Shown here piece after piece: positions 37,845 through 46,294 of a DNA stretch of 64,000 nucleotides (its first letter is position 1; each line of letters begins with the position of its first letter). Origin of the DNA: Mesorhizobium comanense (GTDB lineage Bacteria > Pseudomonadota > Alphaproteobacteria > Rhizobiales > Rhizobiaceae); NCBI RefSeq assembly GCF_005503535.1, contig NZ_SCNN01000013.1, forward strand, positions 62,001-126,000. Reading direction: 5' to 3'. The notes beneath the pieces were generated by a model that saw only the letters and a list, made by a program, of their open reading frames with translations, was not told where the DNA came from and made no database searches. A program made the position numbers and the translations under genes.

Positions 37845-38615
37845 TCACATCGCCAGGATCTCACCCAGGGGCGATGTCGGCGGCACGTCCGCGAACGAGA
37901 GTTTGCGAAGCGATCCGCGCCACAGATGGATCGCCAGCGTGTCCGGCCTGATCAGGTCGGCGAGGCTGAGAGTGGGATCGAGCAGCGTGCCTTGTCCCTC
38001 GATGTTGGAATAGAACACGTCCTGCGCCGAAGCCTGGTCAAGCAGGCCATGCTTGCGTACCAGATAGGTCAACAGAGGGGGTCCGAGCGAGGCGTGCGGC
38101 AGGTTCTCGAACCCCTTGAGCCGGCCGAACGCCCGCTGCGCGCCGAAGCGCAGGCGCTTGCTCCATGAATACCATTCGGGGAAGCGATCCGGATGATCCA
38201 CCATCTCGGCCAGATCGTGCAGGATCGGGGAATCCACGGGCAGGCTCAGCACCGCATTGTTGATGCGGGTCTCGCTCTCCCAGCCGAACATGTAAGGACG
38301 GCGCGGCAGGGGCCGTACGCAATACATGTCGCAGTCGACATAGATCTCCGCCCCGGTGGTGAGCAGCTTGTATCGGAAGATGTTGCCGAACAGCGAATAG
38401 CTGCCGTTGCGGTGCACGATGACGCGCTCGCGCGGCAGGATCTTGGTCGCCTCCGCCAGTTCCACGCCGGGCGGCGCGTCGCCGGGATCGTCATAGGCAT
38501 GCAGCACGGTGCGGTGGCCATGGCGGACGAAGGATTTGAGGCATCCGACCTGCATCGGCCCAAGCGGCCCGCCGATCCAGAAAGCATGAACGGCCGGCAG
38601 GTCGGGATCGATCAT
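37845..38615 (-). CDS. Glycosyltransferase (GT32/DXD-sugar type)
   Basis: A 256-residue predicted cytosolic transferase. AFWIGGPLGPMQVGCLKSFV at the start and FRYKLLTTGAEIYVDCDMYC are typical of the capsular/alpha-1,6-mannosyltransferase-like fold; the DXD metal/nucleotide-sugar motif is D94-C-D96. Acceptor and donor are unknown. It overlaps nadD by four bases (ATGA), an unexpected coupling of a surface-sugar gene to NAD synthesis. Confidence 0.82.
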   Translation of the reverse strand: MIDPDLPAVHAFWIGGPLGPMQVGCLKSFVRHGHRTVLHAYDDPGDAPPGVELAEATKILPRERVIVHRNGSYSLFGNIFRYKLLTTGAEIYVDCDMYCVRPLPRRPYMFGWESETRINNAVLSLPVDSPILHDLAEMVDHPDRFPEWYSWSKRLRFGAQRAFGRLKGFENLPHASLGPPLLTYLVRKHGLLDQASAQDVFYSNIEGQGTLLDPTLSLADLIRPDTLAIHLWRGSLRKLSFADVPPTSPLGEILAM

Positions 38616-39199
38616 GGCTTGGCCATCCGGCGGATCGCGCTCGACGACAGCGACGAGCGCGGACCGTGGATGAAGGTCCAGGCAGGCGCCTTCATGCGGG
38701 CGAGCAGCGGCGCGTCGCCCTCGTCGACGCGCGCATAGTCGAAGGTCTTGGCGACGACGGACGACAGGAAGGAGAGCGTCGCTCCCGGCCGGTCGATCAC
38801 CGCGATCGGAAAGGTCATGACGATCTCGCGCCAGCGCTGCCAGCGATGGAAGTCGCGCAAACTGTCGGCGCCCATGATCCAGACGAAATCGACACCGGGA
38901 TTGCGCGCCTTGACCAGCGCCAGCGTGTCGGCGGTATAGCGCACATGATGCGCGGCCTCGAAGGCCGTCACCTTGATCTTCGGGTTCCTGGCGATCTTTT
39001 CGGAGAGTTCGATACGCTCGGCCAGCGGCGCCAGTTCCCTGGTGCTCTTCAGCGGATTGCCCGGCGTCACAATCCACCAAAGCTGGTCGAGCGCCAGCCT
39101 TCTCAGCGCGATCTCGGCAACCAGCGCATGGCCGGCATGCGGCGGGTTGAAGGAGCCGCCGAACAGCCCGACGGCCAGACCTTTGGCGGCGTACGGCAT
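38612..39199 (-). CDS. nadD: Nicotinate-nucleotide adenylyltransferase
   Basis: A 195-residue enzyme that adenylates nicotinate mononucleotide in NAD synthesis. The nucleotidyltransferase signature GLFGGSFNPPHAGH (residues 11-24) and the C-terminal SSLSSSAIR (ISSTxIR equivalent) are present, with WWIVTPGNPLK between. It follows proA after a 163-bp gap filled largely by a repeat element, and ends overlapping the glycosyltransferase gene. Confidence 0.94.
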   Translation of the reverse strand: MPYAAKGLAVGLFGGSFNPPHAGHALVAEIALRRLALDQLWWIVTPGNPLKSTRELAPLAERIELSEKIARNPKIKVTAFEAAHHVRYTADTLALVKARNPGVDFVWIMGADSLRDFHRWQRWREIVMTFPIAVIDRPGATLSFLSSVVAKTFDYARVDEGDAPLLARMKAPAWTFIHGPRSSLSSSAIRRMAKP

Positions 39200-39228
39200 T
39201 TTCAGGTAGGCGGAGGGAGCGGCGTCCT

Positions 39229-39352
39229 TACCCTCCCCCTTGTGGGGAGGGTCGATCCGCGAAGCGGAGCGGGGTGGGGGTATCGTGGAATTCAGCGTCG
39301 TCCCCCCACCCGGCTCGCTGCGCTCGCCACCCTCCCCACCAGGGGGAGGGTA
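39229..39352. repeat. 124-bp inverted-repeat element between proA and nadD
   Basis: The outer arms (39229-39253 and 39328-39352, TACCCTCCCCCT...GTGGGGAGGGT) are nearly perfect inverted repeats, and similarity continues inward to about 50 bp per arm. It is a different sequence family from the element at 21377-21534 but has the same design: two arms, each self-complementary, and no reading frame. Confidence 0.82.
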
Positions 39353-39362
39353 ATCCCAGCGC

Positions 39363-40649
39363 TCAAGGCCTCACCTGCCCCGACCCGCGCACGCGGTATT
39401 TGAACGAGGTCAACTGCTCGACCCCGACCGGGCCGCGCGCGTGCATCTTGCCGGTGGCGATGCCGATCTCGGCGCCCATGCCGAATTCGCCGCCATCGGC
39501 GAACTGCGTCGAGGCGTTGTGCAGCAGGATCGCAGAATCGATCTCGTTGAAGAACCGTTCCACCGCTTGCGCGTCCTCGGCGACGATCGCCTCGGTGTGA
39601 TGCGAGGAAAAGGTCTCGATATGCTCGATCGCGCCGCTGATGCCGTCGACCAGCTTCACCGCGATGATGGCGTCGAGATACTCCGTCACCCAATCGGCAT
39701 CGGTCGCCGGCCTGGCGTCGAAGAACAGCTTCAGCACGTCTTGATCGGCATGGATCTCGCAACCGGCCGCGCGCAGGGCATCGAGGATCGGCACCAGATG
39801 CGTCGGCGCCACCGAGCGGTCGACCAGCAATGTCTCGGCCGCGCCGCAGACGCCGGTGCGACGCATCTTGGCGTTGACGGCGATCTTCACTGCCATGTCG
39901 AGATCGGCGGAGCGGTCGATGTAGAGGTGGCAGATGCCCTCGAGATGGGCAAACACTGGCACCCGCGCCTCGCTCTGCACCCGCCCGACCAGGCTTTTGC
40001 CGCCGCGCGGGATGATGACGTCGACATTGCCGCCAAGCCCCTTGAGCATTTCGCCGACCGCGGCGCGGTCGGTGGTCGGCACCAGCTGGATCGCATCTTC
40101 CGGCAGGCCGGCGGCGTTCAGGCCATCGACCAGGCAGGCATGGATCGCCGAGGACGAATTGAGCGAATCCGAACCGCCACGCAGGATCACCGGATTGCCG
40201 GCCTTGAGGCAGAGCGCGCCGGCATCGGCCGTCACGTTCGGCCGGCTTTCGTAGATGACGCCTACGACGCCGAGCGGCGTGCGCACGCGCTCGATGTGGA
40301 GGCCGTTCGGGCGGTCCCATGCGGCAATGACGTCGCCGACCGGATCGCGCAAATCAGCGATCTCGCGAATGCCGTCGGCCATGGCGCGGATGCGCGCCGG
40401 ATTGAGCTTCAGCCGGTCCATGAAGGAAGCGGAAAGCCCTGCCTCCGCACCGTTGGCGACATCGATGGCGTTGGCCTGGAGAATGTCCTGCTCGCGGGCG
40501 ATGATCGCATCCGCCATGGCGACGAGCGCGGCGTTCTTGGCGGCGGTGGTGGCGATGGCCAACGGTCGGGCGGCGGCGCGTGCGCGACGGCCGATATCGG
40601 CCATCGTCGCCACGGTGTCGTCCCGGGATTTTTCATGCAGCGTCAGCAT
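39363..40649 (-). CDS. proA: Gamma-glutamyl phosphate reductase
   Basis: A 428-residue NADPH-dependent enzyme reducing gamma-glutamyl phosphate to glutamate semialdehyde, second step of proline synthesis. TPLGVVGVIYESRPNVTADA, the catalytic Cys in RRTGVCGAAET and the end segment MHARGPVGVEQLTSFKYRV are all diagnostic. GGAGGATGAGCC precedes ATG 40649; it starts 18 bp after proB. Confidence 0.96.
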   Translation of the reverse strand: MLTLHEKSRDDTVATMADIGRRARAAARPLAIATTAAKNAALVAMADAIIAREQDILQANAIDVANGAEAGLSASFMDRLKLNPARIRAMADGIREIADLRDPVGDVIAAWDRPNGLHIERVRTPLGVVGVIYESRPNVTADAGALCLKAGNPVILRGGSDSLNSSSAIHACLVDGLNAAGLPEDAIQLVPTTDRAAVGEMLKGLGGNVDVIIPRGGKSLVGRVQSEARVPVFAHLEGICHLYIDRSADLDMAVKIAVNAKMRRTGVCGAAETLLVDRSVAPTHLVPILDALRAAGCEIHADQDVLKLFFDARPATDADWVTEYLDAIIAVKLVDGISGAIEHIETFSSHHTEAIVAEDAQAVERFFNEIDSAILLHNASTQFADGGEFGMGAEIGIATGKMHARGPVGVEQLTSFKYRVRGSGQVRP

Positions 40650-40667
40650 GGCTCATCCTCCACCGGC

Positions 40668-41810
40668 CTATTCGTCACCGGCCGATAATTGTTCACCCGA
40701 ACGGCTCACCACCAGGTCGTCGCGATGGATCATCGCAGAACGCGCCTCGTAGCCGAGAACGGTTTCGATCTCGGCGGTCTTCAGGCCTGCGATCCTTACG
40801 GCATCGGCGGCATCGTAGGCAACCAGCCCGCGCGCGATCTCGCGGCCCTCGGGCGACAGGATCGCCACCGTGTCGCCGCGCGAGAAGTTGCCGCTGACCA
40901 GCTTGACGCCGGCTGGCAGCAGCGACTTGCCCGAGGTGAGCGCGCCCACGGCGCCGGCATCCACGGTAAGCCGGCCTGCCGGTTCGAGCTGGCCGGCGAT
41001 CCAGGTCTTGTAGCCTTTCACCGGATTGGCGCTCGGCCTGAAGAAGGTCGCGCGTTCGCCGCGCTCGATCGCCATCAGCGGCGACAGCCGCGTTCCCGAT
41101 GTGATGATCATGGCGGTGCCCGCCGCATTGGCGATCTTGCCGGCGTCGAGCTTGGTGCGCATGCCGCCGCGCGACAGTTCGGAAGCGGCCGCGCCCGCCA
41201 TGGCCTCGATATCGGGCGTGATGCGGTCGACCACGGGGATGAATTTTGCTTCCGGATCCTTGGCCGGCGGCGCCGTGTAAAGTCCATCGATGTCGGAGAG
41301 CAGCACCAGAAGATCAGCGCCCATCATCGTCGCCACCCGCGCGGCCAGCCGGTCATTGTCGCCATAGCGGATTTCGGAGGTGGCGACCGTGTCGTTCTCG
41401 TTGATGACCGGCACCGCCTTCATCTTGAGCAGCGTCGAGATCGTGGCGCGCGCGTTGAGATAGCGGCGGCGCTCCTCGGTGTCGCCGAGCGTCAAGAGGA
41501 TCTGGCCCGACTTCAGCGCGCCTTTGCCAAGCGCATCCGACCAGGCGCCAGCCAGCGCGATCTGGCCGACGGCCGCCGCCGCCTGGCTCTCCTCGAGCTT
41601 GAGGGCGCGCTTGCCAAGTCCCAGAATGGTGCGTCCGAGCGCGATGGCGCCGGACGACACGACGAGGATTTCTGCCCCGCCCTGGGCGAGGACGGCGATG
41701 TCGTCGGCAAGCGAGGCAAGCCAATCGCGCTTCAGGCCGCTGGCGCGGTCGACGAGCAGCGCCGAGCCGATCTTGACGGTGATGCGCCGGTATTTCTTCA
41801 GCGACTGCAT
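40668..41810 (-). CDS. proB: Glutamate 5-kinase
   Basis: A 380-residue enzyme phosphorylating glutamate, first step of proline synthesis and normally feedback-inhibited by proline. The amino-acid kinase domain (VKIGSALLVD, LVVSSGAIALGR, INENDTVATSEIRYGDND) is followed by a C-terminal PUA domain (from about 280; GRLTVDAGAVGAL). It begins three bases after obgE ends and is followed by proA, so the order is obgE-proB-proA. Confidence 0.96.
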   Translation of the reverse strand: MQSLKKYRRITVKIGSALLVDRASGLKRDWLASLADDIAVLAQGGAEILVVSSGAIALGRTILGLGKRALKLEESQAAAAVGQIALAGAWSDALGKGALKSGQILLTLGDTEERRRYLNARATISTLLKMKAVPVINENDTVATSEIRYGDNDRLAARVATMMGADLLVLLSDIDGLYTAPPAKDPEAKFIPVVDRITPDIEAMAGAAASELSRGGMRTKLDAGKIANAAGTAMIITSGTRLSPLMAIERGERATFFRPSANPVKGYKTWIAGQLEPAGRLTVDAGAVGALTSGKSLLPAGVKLVSGNFSRGDTVAILSPEGREIARGLVAYDAADAVRIAGLKTAEIETVLGYEARSAMIHRDDLVVSRSGEQLSAGDE

Positions 41811-41813
41811 GGT

Positions 41814-42845
41814 CTACTTTTCCCAGCGCGTCTCGACCGGCGTCGCGATCTTGTCGCGCGCTTCCGCGACCACTGCCATCAGCGCGCGCAGCACCGCCTC
41901 GACACCTTCGCCGGTAACGGCGGACAGAAGGATCGGCGCGCGGCCGGCTGCGCGCTTCAGCGATGCGACCTTCTTCTTGCGCGTTTCGGCGTCGAGCGTA
42001 TCGACCTGCGAAAGCGCGACGATCTCGACCTTGTCGGTGAGGCCATTGCCATAAGCCTCGAGCTCGGCGCGCACTGTCTTGTAGGCCTTGCCCGGATTTT
42101 CCTCCTGTGCCGAAACCAGATGCAGCAGCACGCGCGTGCGCTCGACATGGCCAAGGAAGCGGTCGCCGATGCCGACGCCCTCATGCGCGCCTTCGATCAG
42201 GCCCGGAATGTCGGCGATGACGAATTCGCGCGCGTCGATGCGGGCGACGCCGAGGCCCGGATGCAGCGTCGTGAACGGATAGTCGGCGATCTTGGGCTTG
42301 GCCGCGGTGACGGCGGCCAGGAAGGTCGACTTGCCGGCGTTGGGCAGCCCGACCAGCCCGGCATCGGCGATCAGTTTCAGCCGGAGCCAGATGGTGAGTT
42401 CCTCGCCCGGCAGGCCCGGGTTGGCGCGGCGCGGCGCCTGGTTGGTCGAGGTCTTGAAATGCTGGTTGCCGAAGCCGCCATTGCCGCCCTTGGCGAGCAG
42501 GAAGCGCTGGCCGACCACGGTCAGGTCGCAGATCAGCGTCTCGTTGTCCTCCTCGAACACCTGCGTTCCGGCCGGCACTTTCAGCGTGACGTCGGCGCCC
42601 TTGGCGCCGGTCATGTTGCGGCCCATGCCATGGACGCCGGTCTTGGCCTTGAAATGCTGCTGGTAGCGATAGTCGATCAGCGTGTTCAGCCCGTCGACCG
42701 CCTCCAGCCAGACATCGCCGCCACGGCCGCCATCGCCGCCATCCGGCCCGCCGAACTCGATGAACTTCTCGCGTCGGAACGACACCGAACCGGCGCCACC
42801 GTCGCCGGAGCGGACATAGACCTTGGCTTGATCAAGAAATTTCAT
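41814..42845 (-). CDS. obgE: GTPase ObgE/CgtA
   Basis: A 343-residue ribosome-associated GTPase involved in 50S maturation and growth control. The glycine-rich Obg fold (1-158) precedes the G domain: G1 GLPNAGKST (166-174), G3 DIPG (212-215), G5 SAVTGEGV (308-315). The G4 guanine-specificity motif, usually NKxD, reads SQVD (279-282). The C-terminus is short, with no OCT domain, as in other alphaproteobacteria. It lies downstream of rplU and rpmA, a widely conserved association, here with two genes in between. Confidence 0.95.
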   Translation of the reverse strand: MKFLDQAKVYVRSGDGGAGSVSFRREKFIEFGGPDGGDGGRGGDVWLEAVDGLNTLIDYRYQQHFKAKTGVHGMGRNMTGAKGADVTLKVPAGTQVFEEDNETLICDLTVVGQRFLLAKGGNGGFGNQHFKTSTNQAPRRANPGLPGEELTIWLRLKLIADAGLVGLPNAGKSTFLAAVTAAKPKIADYPFTTLHPGLGVARIDAREFVIADIPGLIEGAHEGVGIGDRFLGHVERTRVLLHLVSAQEENPGKAYKTVRAELEAYGNGLTDKVEIVALSQVDTLDAETRKKKVASLKRAAGRAPILLSAVTGEGVEAVLRALMAVVAEARDKIATPVETRWEK

Positions 42846-42978
42846 GGGATTGCAGTTTCTTTTATTGGCCTTGCGGCATTGCTCTGGACGTCAGGCCTTG
42901 CTCTAAACCAAGGCGCGGCGAAGGGCGAGACCGTTTTGTGACAATGGCCGCGAGGGGAGCGGCCGGAGAGACCTCGGA

Positions 42979-43830
42979 ATGAAACTTGTAACCTACAACA
43001 TCCAGTACGGCATCGGTCTTGACGAACGCTACGACCTCGGACGCATTGCCGAGGCCGTGCGCGGCGCCGACGTCATCGCGCTGCAGGAGGTTACCCGCAA
43101 CAACCCCAGGAACGGCGGCCGCGACATGGTGGCCGAGATCGGCGAGGCGCTGCCCGATTATTTCGCCGTCTACGGCAGCAATTTCGAGGCCAATCTGGGC
43201 TCGCGCATCGAGAAGGGCCGCGCCATCACCACCACGTTCCAGCTCGGCAATATGATGCTGTCGAAAACACCCATTCATCTGTCGCGCAACCTGCTCCTGC
43301 CGCGCAGCCGCAGCTTCGAGATGATGAACTTCCAGCGCGGCGCGCTGGAAGCGCTGATCGAGACGCCGCTTGGTTTCATCCGCTTCTATTCCATCCACCT
43401 CGATCACCGCAGCCCGGTCGAGCGCGCCAGCCAGATCCAGTTCCTGCGCCAGCGCCTGTTGAACTACGCGCTCGAAGGCGGCGCGCTGTCGGGCGTCGCC
43501 GAGATCGGCCTGCCCGAAATGCCGCATCCCGAGGCCTTTGTCGCCATGGGCGATTTCAACATGCTGGCCGGCTCGCCCGAATATGTCGAACTCGCCGGCC
43601 GGCCCGACCATGAATTCGGCATGCCGCTGACCGCCGATTTCGCCGTCGATGCCGCCTTGCGCCTCAACGTCGCCGGCGACGACCTGATCACCTTCGGCGA
43701 CCCCAAGCGCCAGAAACGCATCGACTATGTCTTCACCAGCGCCTCGCTTGCCCGGTCTCTGAAGCGCTTGTGGGTCGACCGCCAGGCGGCCGGTTCGGAT
43801 CACTTCCCGGTGTGGGCCGAGCTGGGCTGA
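42979..43830 (+). CDS. Endonuclease/exonuclease/phosphatase family protein
   Basis: A 283-residue metal-dependent phosphohydrolase. The fold's landmarks are visible: TYNIQYGIG (Asn), ALQEV (Glu metal ligand), IHLDHRS, AMGDFNML (Asp-Asn) and GSDHFPVWAEL (catalytic His). Substrate could be DNA, a phosphoinositide or another phosphodiester; sequence does not tell. No signal peptide. GGAGAG precedes ATG 42979. It stands alone, divergent from obgE. Confidence 0.88.
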   Translation: MKLVTYNIQYGIGLDERYDLGRIAEAVRGADVIALQEVTRNNPRNGGRDMVAEIGEALPDYFAVYGSNFEANLGSRIEKGRAITTTFQLGNMMLSKTPIHLSRNLLLPRSRSFEMMNFQRGALEALIETPLGFIRFYSIHLDHRSPVERASQIQFLRQRLLNYALEGGALSGVAEIGLPEMPHPEAFVAMGDFNMLAGSPEYVELAGRPDHEFGMPLTADFAVDAALRLNVAGDDLITFGDPKRQKRIDYVFTSASLARSLKRLWVDRQAAGSDHFPVWAELG

Positions 43831-43853
43831 ACCTTTGCTTCGGCCAGGCGCCG

Positions 43854-44020
43854 AGGTGTGCCGAGATTCAGGTCAGGCCGAGCCGAAAACGTGGGTTTCC
43901 GAGAACCGGAGCGGAGCGGACATAAAGTCCGTGAGCTCAGTTCTACTGCGGCGCAGTAGAACGGGGATCCGCAGGAAACCTGCGTTTGCAGGCCGGCCTC
44001 ACCTGAATATCGACACGCCT
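43854..44020. repeat. 167-bp multi-hairpin element with 26-bp terminal inverted repeats
   Basis: Ends 43854-43879 and 43995-44020 match as inverted repeats at 22 of 26 positions. Inside are at least three perfect hairpins: 43917-43931 (CGGAC/GTCCG), 43940-43962 (10-bp stem GTTCTACTGC) and 43971-43983 (GCAGG/CCTGC). No coding frame. Its right end supplies two bases of the TAG stop of the acetyltransferase gene. This matches the design of rhizobial intergenic mosaic elements. Confidence 0.83.
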
Positions 44021-44606
44021 AGAAGTGGACCCAGTTGCGCAGGCTGATCCACGTCTTCCTGTCGAGCCGGTAGCGCTCGACCGGCACCTGGCCGGCGACG
44101 ATCGAGTTCAGCATGCCCTGGCCGGCATACTGGAAGCCGCATTTGTGGATCACCCGGCGCGAGGCCGGATTGATGACCCTGGTCGAGGCATGCAGCACCT
44201 GGATCGACGTCTTCTGGAAAGCGAGATCGACCAGCGCGTGCGCCGCTTCCGTCGCGTAGCCGCGCTTCCAGTGCGGCTCGCCGATCCAGTATCCGAGCTC
44301 CAGCCCGCGATCGGTGGTGTTGAGGCCAGCACAGCCGACGAAGGTCTCGGTGCCGGCCAGCGTCAGCGCATAGGCGATGCCGGCGCGGCGCGACTTGGTC
44401 ATGGCCAGGAAGGCGCGCGCCTCGGCCTCGCCATAGGGGTGCGGCATGCGCGCCAGCATTTCGGCGACGTGACGGTTGTCGGCGAGCTCGACCAGTTGTG
44501 CGATGTCCCGTTCATGCGGCGGCCGCATCACCAGACGCTCGGTGACCAGCACCGGGCAATCTATCGCGTAACTTTCGTCTTCTGTGTCTTCCGCTTCGGC
44601 AACCAT
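44019..44606 (-). CDS. GNAT family N-acetyltransferase (RimJ/RimL-like)
   Basis: A 195-residue acetyl-CoA-dependent transferase. VLVTERLVMRPPHERDIAQL and LELGYWIGEPHWKRGYATEA (acetyl-CoA loop) with NPASRRVIHKCGFQYAG are characteristic of the RimJ/RimL branch that acetylates protein N-termini, but small-molecule targets are possible. ATG 44606 is chosen because GGAGGA precedes it. It follows rpmA but behind that gene's terminator. Its stop codon is built from the edge of a repeat element. Confidence 0.88.
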   Translation of the reverse strand: MVAEAEDTEDESYAIDCPVLVTERLVMRPPHERDIAQLVELADNRHVAEMLARMPHPYGEAEARAFLAMTKSRRAGIAYALTLAGTETFVGCAGLNTTDRGLELGYWIGEPHWKRGYATEAAHALVDLAFQKTSIQVLHASTRVINPASRRVIHKCGFQYAGQGMLNSIVAGQVPVERYRLDRKTWISLRNWVHF

Positions 44607-44628
44607 TTGAAAGTCCTCCAGGCACAAG

Positions 44629-44656
44629 AAAAAAGGGAGATGGAAACCCATCTCCC
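44629..44656 (-). terminator. Rho-independent terminator of rplU-rpmA
   Basis: A 9-bp perfect stem (GGGAGATGG at 44635-44643 with 44648-44656), 4-nt loop, and TTTTTT on the minus strand. It lies 70 bp past the rpmA stop. A second, shorter stem (ACACCGG/CCGGTGT, 44681-44711) precedes it. Confidence 0.9.
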
Positions 44657-44726
44657 CTGATCCTTTTCCTGGCTTTGCCAGACACCGGTTCCCGAGATGG
44701 GTGCCGGTGTTCTAGTGCGGAACCGG

Positions 44727-44996
44727 CTACTCCGCGGCTTTGGCAATCGGGTTGACCGATACGTAGGTTCGGCCATTGGCTTTTTTGTTGAACATCACGG
44801 CGCCGGCTTCGAGCGCGAAAAGGGTATGGTCCGTGCCCATGCCGACATTGACGCCGGGATGCCAGGTGGTGCCGCGTTGACGAATGATGATGTTGCCCGG
44901 GATGACGGCTTCGCCGCCGAACTTCTTCACGCCCAGACGCTTGGAATGCGAGTCGCGACCGTTGCGCGACGAGCCGCCAGCTTTCTTGTGTGCCAT
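44727..44996 (-). CDS. rpmA: 50S ribosomal protein L27
   Basis: An 89-residue ribosomal protein of the peptidyl-transferase region. MAHKKAGGSSRNGRDSHSKR, LGVKKFGGE and IIRQRGTTWHPGVNVG are diagnostic; no extra N-terminal propeptide is present. GGAG precedes ATG 44996. It follows rplU by 98 bp. Confidence 0.97.
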   Translation of the reverse strand: MAHKKAGGSSRNGRDSHSKRLGVKKFGGEAVIPGNIIIRQRGTTWHPGVNVGMGTDHTLFALEAGAVMFNKKANGRTYVSVNPIAKAAE

Positions 44997-45094
44997 CTAA
45001 CTAACTCCGTTGCGCCGCGAGGCGCCTAAAAGGCCTTATGAACGCGTTCGCGTTCCGTTTCAAGTCCGATCCGGCGACCCAGCCGCCAGAAAAA

Positions 45095-45766
45095 TTACTT
45101 CTTGGCCAATTCCTTGGCCTGTTCGCGCCAGTCCTTGATCTGGTCGGCGCTGAAGGGCATGTGCTCGTCGATCTTGGCGACATCCTTGTCCGACAGCTTG
45201 GCCAGCTGGGCGAAGGTGATGATGCCCTGCTCGGCCAGGTCCTTGGCGGCGACCGGGCCGATGCCCTTGATCACGGTCAGGTCGTCCGGCTCGCCCTTGG
45301 GCGCCTTGAACAGCGGCGCGGCTGCCGTCTCGGCCGTCACTTCCGCCTTGGGGGCGGCTTCCTTCTTGGCCTTGGCTTCCTTCGGCGCGGCGTCGGCGGC
45401 AACCTCGGCCTTGGCTTCCGCCTTCACGGCGGCCTTCTTGGCCGGCTTGGCGCCACCCAGCAGGATCTCGGAGATCCGCACGGTGGTCAGAAGCTGGCGA
45501 TGGCCGATCTTGCGGCGCGAATTCTGGCGGCGGCGCTTCTTGAAAGCGATGACCGTACGGTTCTTGCCCTGCTCGACGACTTCGGCGGTGACCAGAGCGC
45601 CATCGACGAACGGCGCGCCGAACGTGACATTCTCGCCCTCGCCATGCGCGAGCACATGGCCGATCTCGACGATATCGCCGACATTGGCTTCGACTTTTTC
45701 GATCTTCAGGAGATCGTTGGCGGCAACGCGATACTGCTTGCCGCCCGTTTTAATGACTGCGAACAT
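45095..45766 (-). CDS. rplU: 50S ribosomal protein L21 with C-terminal helix-hairpin-helix extension
   Basis: A 223-residue protein; L21 itself is about 103 residues (MFAVIKTGGKQYRVAANDLL ... RKIGHRQLLTTVRI). It is followed by an Ala/Lys/Glu-rich linker and a helix-hairpin-helix-like domain (DDLTVIKGIGPVAAKDLAEQG). Extended L21 proteins of this kind are common in alphaproteobacteria. The end domain strongly resembles that of LivG in this window. ATG 45766 is chosen because L21 begins there; the longer frame adds unrelated sequence. Confidence 0.95.
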   Translation of the reverse strand: MFAVIKTGGKQYRVAANDLLKIEKVEANVGDIVEIGHVLAHGEGENVTFGAPFVDGALVTAEVVEQGKNRTVIAFKKRRRQNSRRKIGHRQLLTTVRISEILLGGAKPAKKAAVKAEAKAEVAADAAPKEAKAKKEAAPKAEVTAETAAAPLFKAPKGEPDDLTVIKGIGPVAAKDLAEQGIITFAQLAKLSDKDVAKIDEHMPFSADQIKDWREQAKELAKK

Positions 45767-46065
45767 TTTTTGCCTTTCGCTGTTCGGTCGGCCTTGATGA
45801 ACCGCGTCTGGCGGTTCGGCCGTCTTTTTGTCAGTCTGCGGGTTCAAAAAACAAGCGGCGCGGAGAACCCTCCACGCCGATTGCGCGCTGTCCCTAACCG
45901 AACACCGGCACGGAGTCAAGGCAGCCGGGCGTGCCGCGAACCATGTGTGCGACGCGCAAACCACCCATTTTCCGGCGAAGCAAATAACTGACGGATTGGC
46001 CTTGTAACCTTCCCGTTCAGCCGTTATCTAGTGCGCCGCGCCGGCAACGGCGGACCATGACCCGC

Positions 46066-46155
46066 GGAGAGGTGGCAGAGTGGTCGAATGCACCGCACTC
46101 GAAATGCGGCATGGGTGCAAGCCCATCGGGGGTTCGAATCCCTCCCTCTCCGCCA
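46066..46155 (+). tRNA. tRNA-Ser (anticodon CGA)
   Basis: A complete cloverleaf of 90 nt including an encoded CCA. Acceptor arms GGAGAGG and CCTCTCC pair perfectly; the anticodon stem CCGCA/TGCGG encloses loop CTCGAAA with anticodon CGA at 46100-46102; GGTTCGAATCC forms the T arm. The long variable arm (ATGGG...CCCAT) confirms a class II serine tRNA, reading UCG codons. Confidence 0.97.
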
Positions 46156-46294
46156 CTTCGGTACAGACACCGACACGCTGTTTCCGACGATTTCCCGCCG
46201 CCAATTGTGGCAGGCCTGCGTAAGAGTTGGTCTCTCTATCCTTCGATGAATAACTTCGCACCGGCGCGAAGCGCGGTGGTGATCGAAGCACCGG

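Noticed and set aside
40689..42941. 750-codon plus-strand frame opposite proB and obgE
   Set aside because: Antisense to two well-conserved genes with no family features of its own.
46066..46294. tRNA-Ser as the edge of a genomic island covering 46-64 kb
   Set aside because: No integrase, no repeated tRNA 3' end and no clear compositional break were seen; the accessory genes look like ordinary chromosomal modules.
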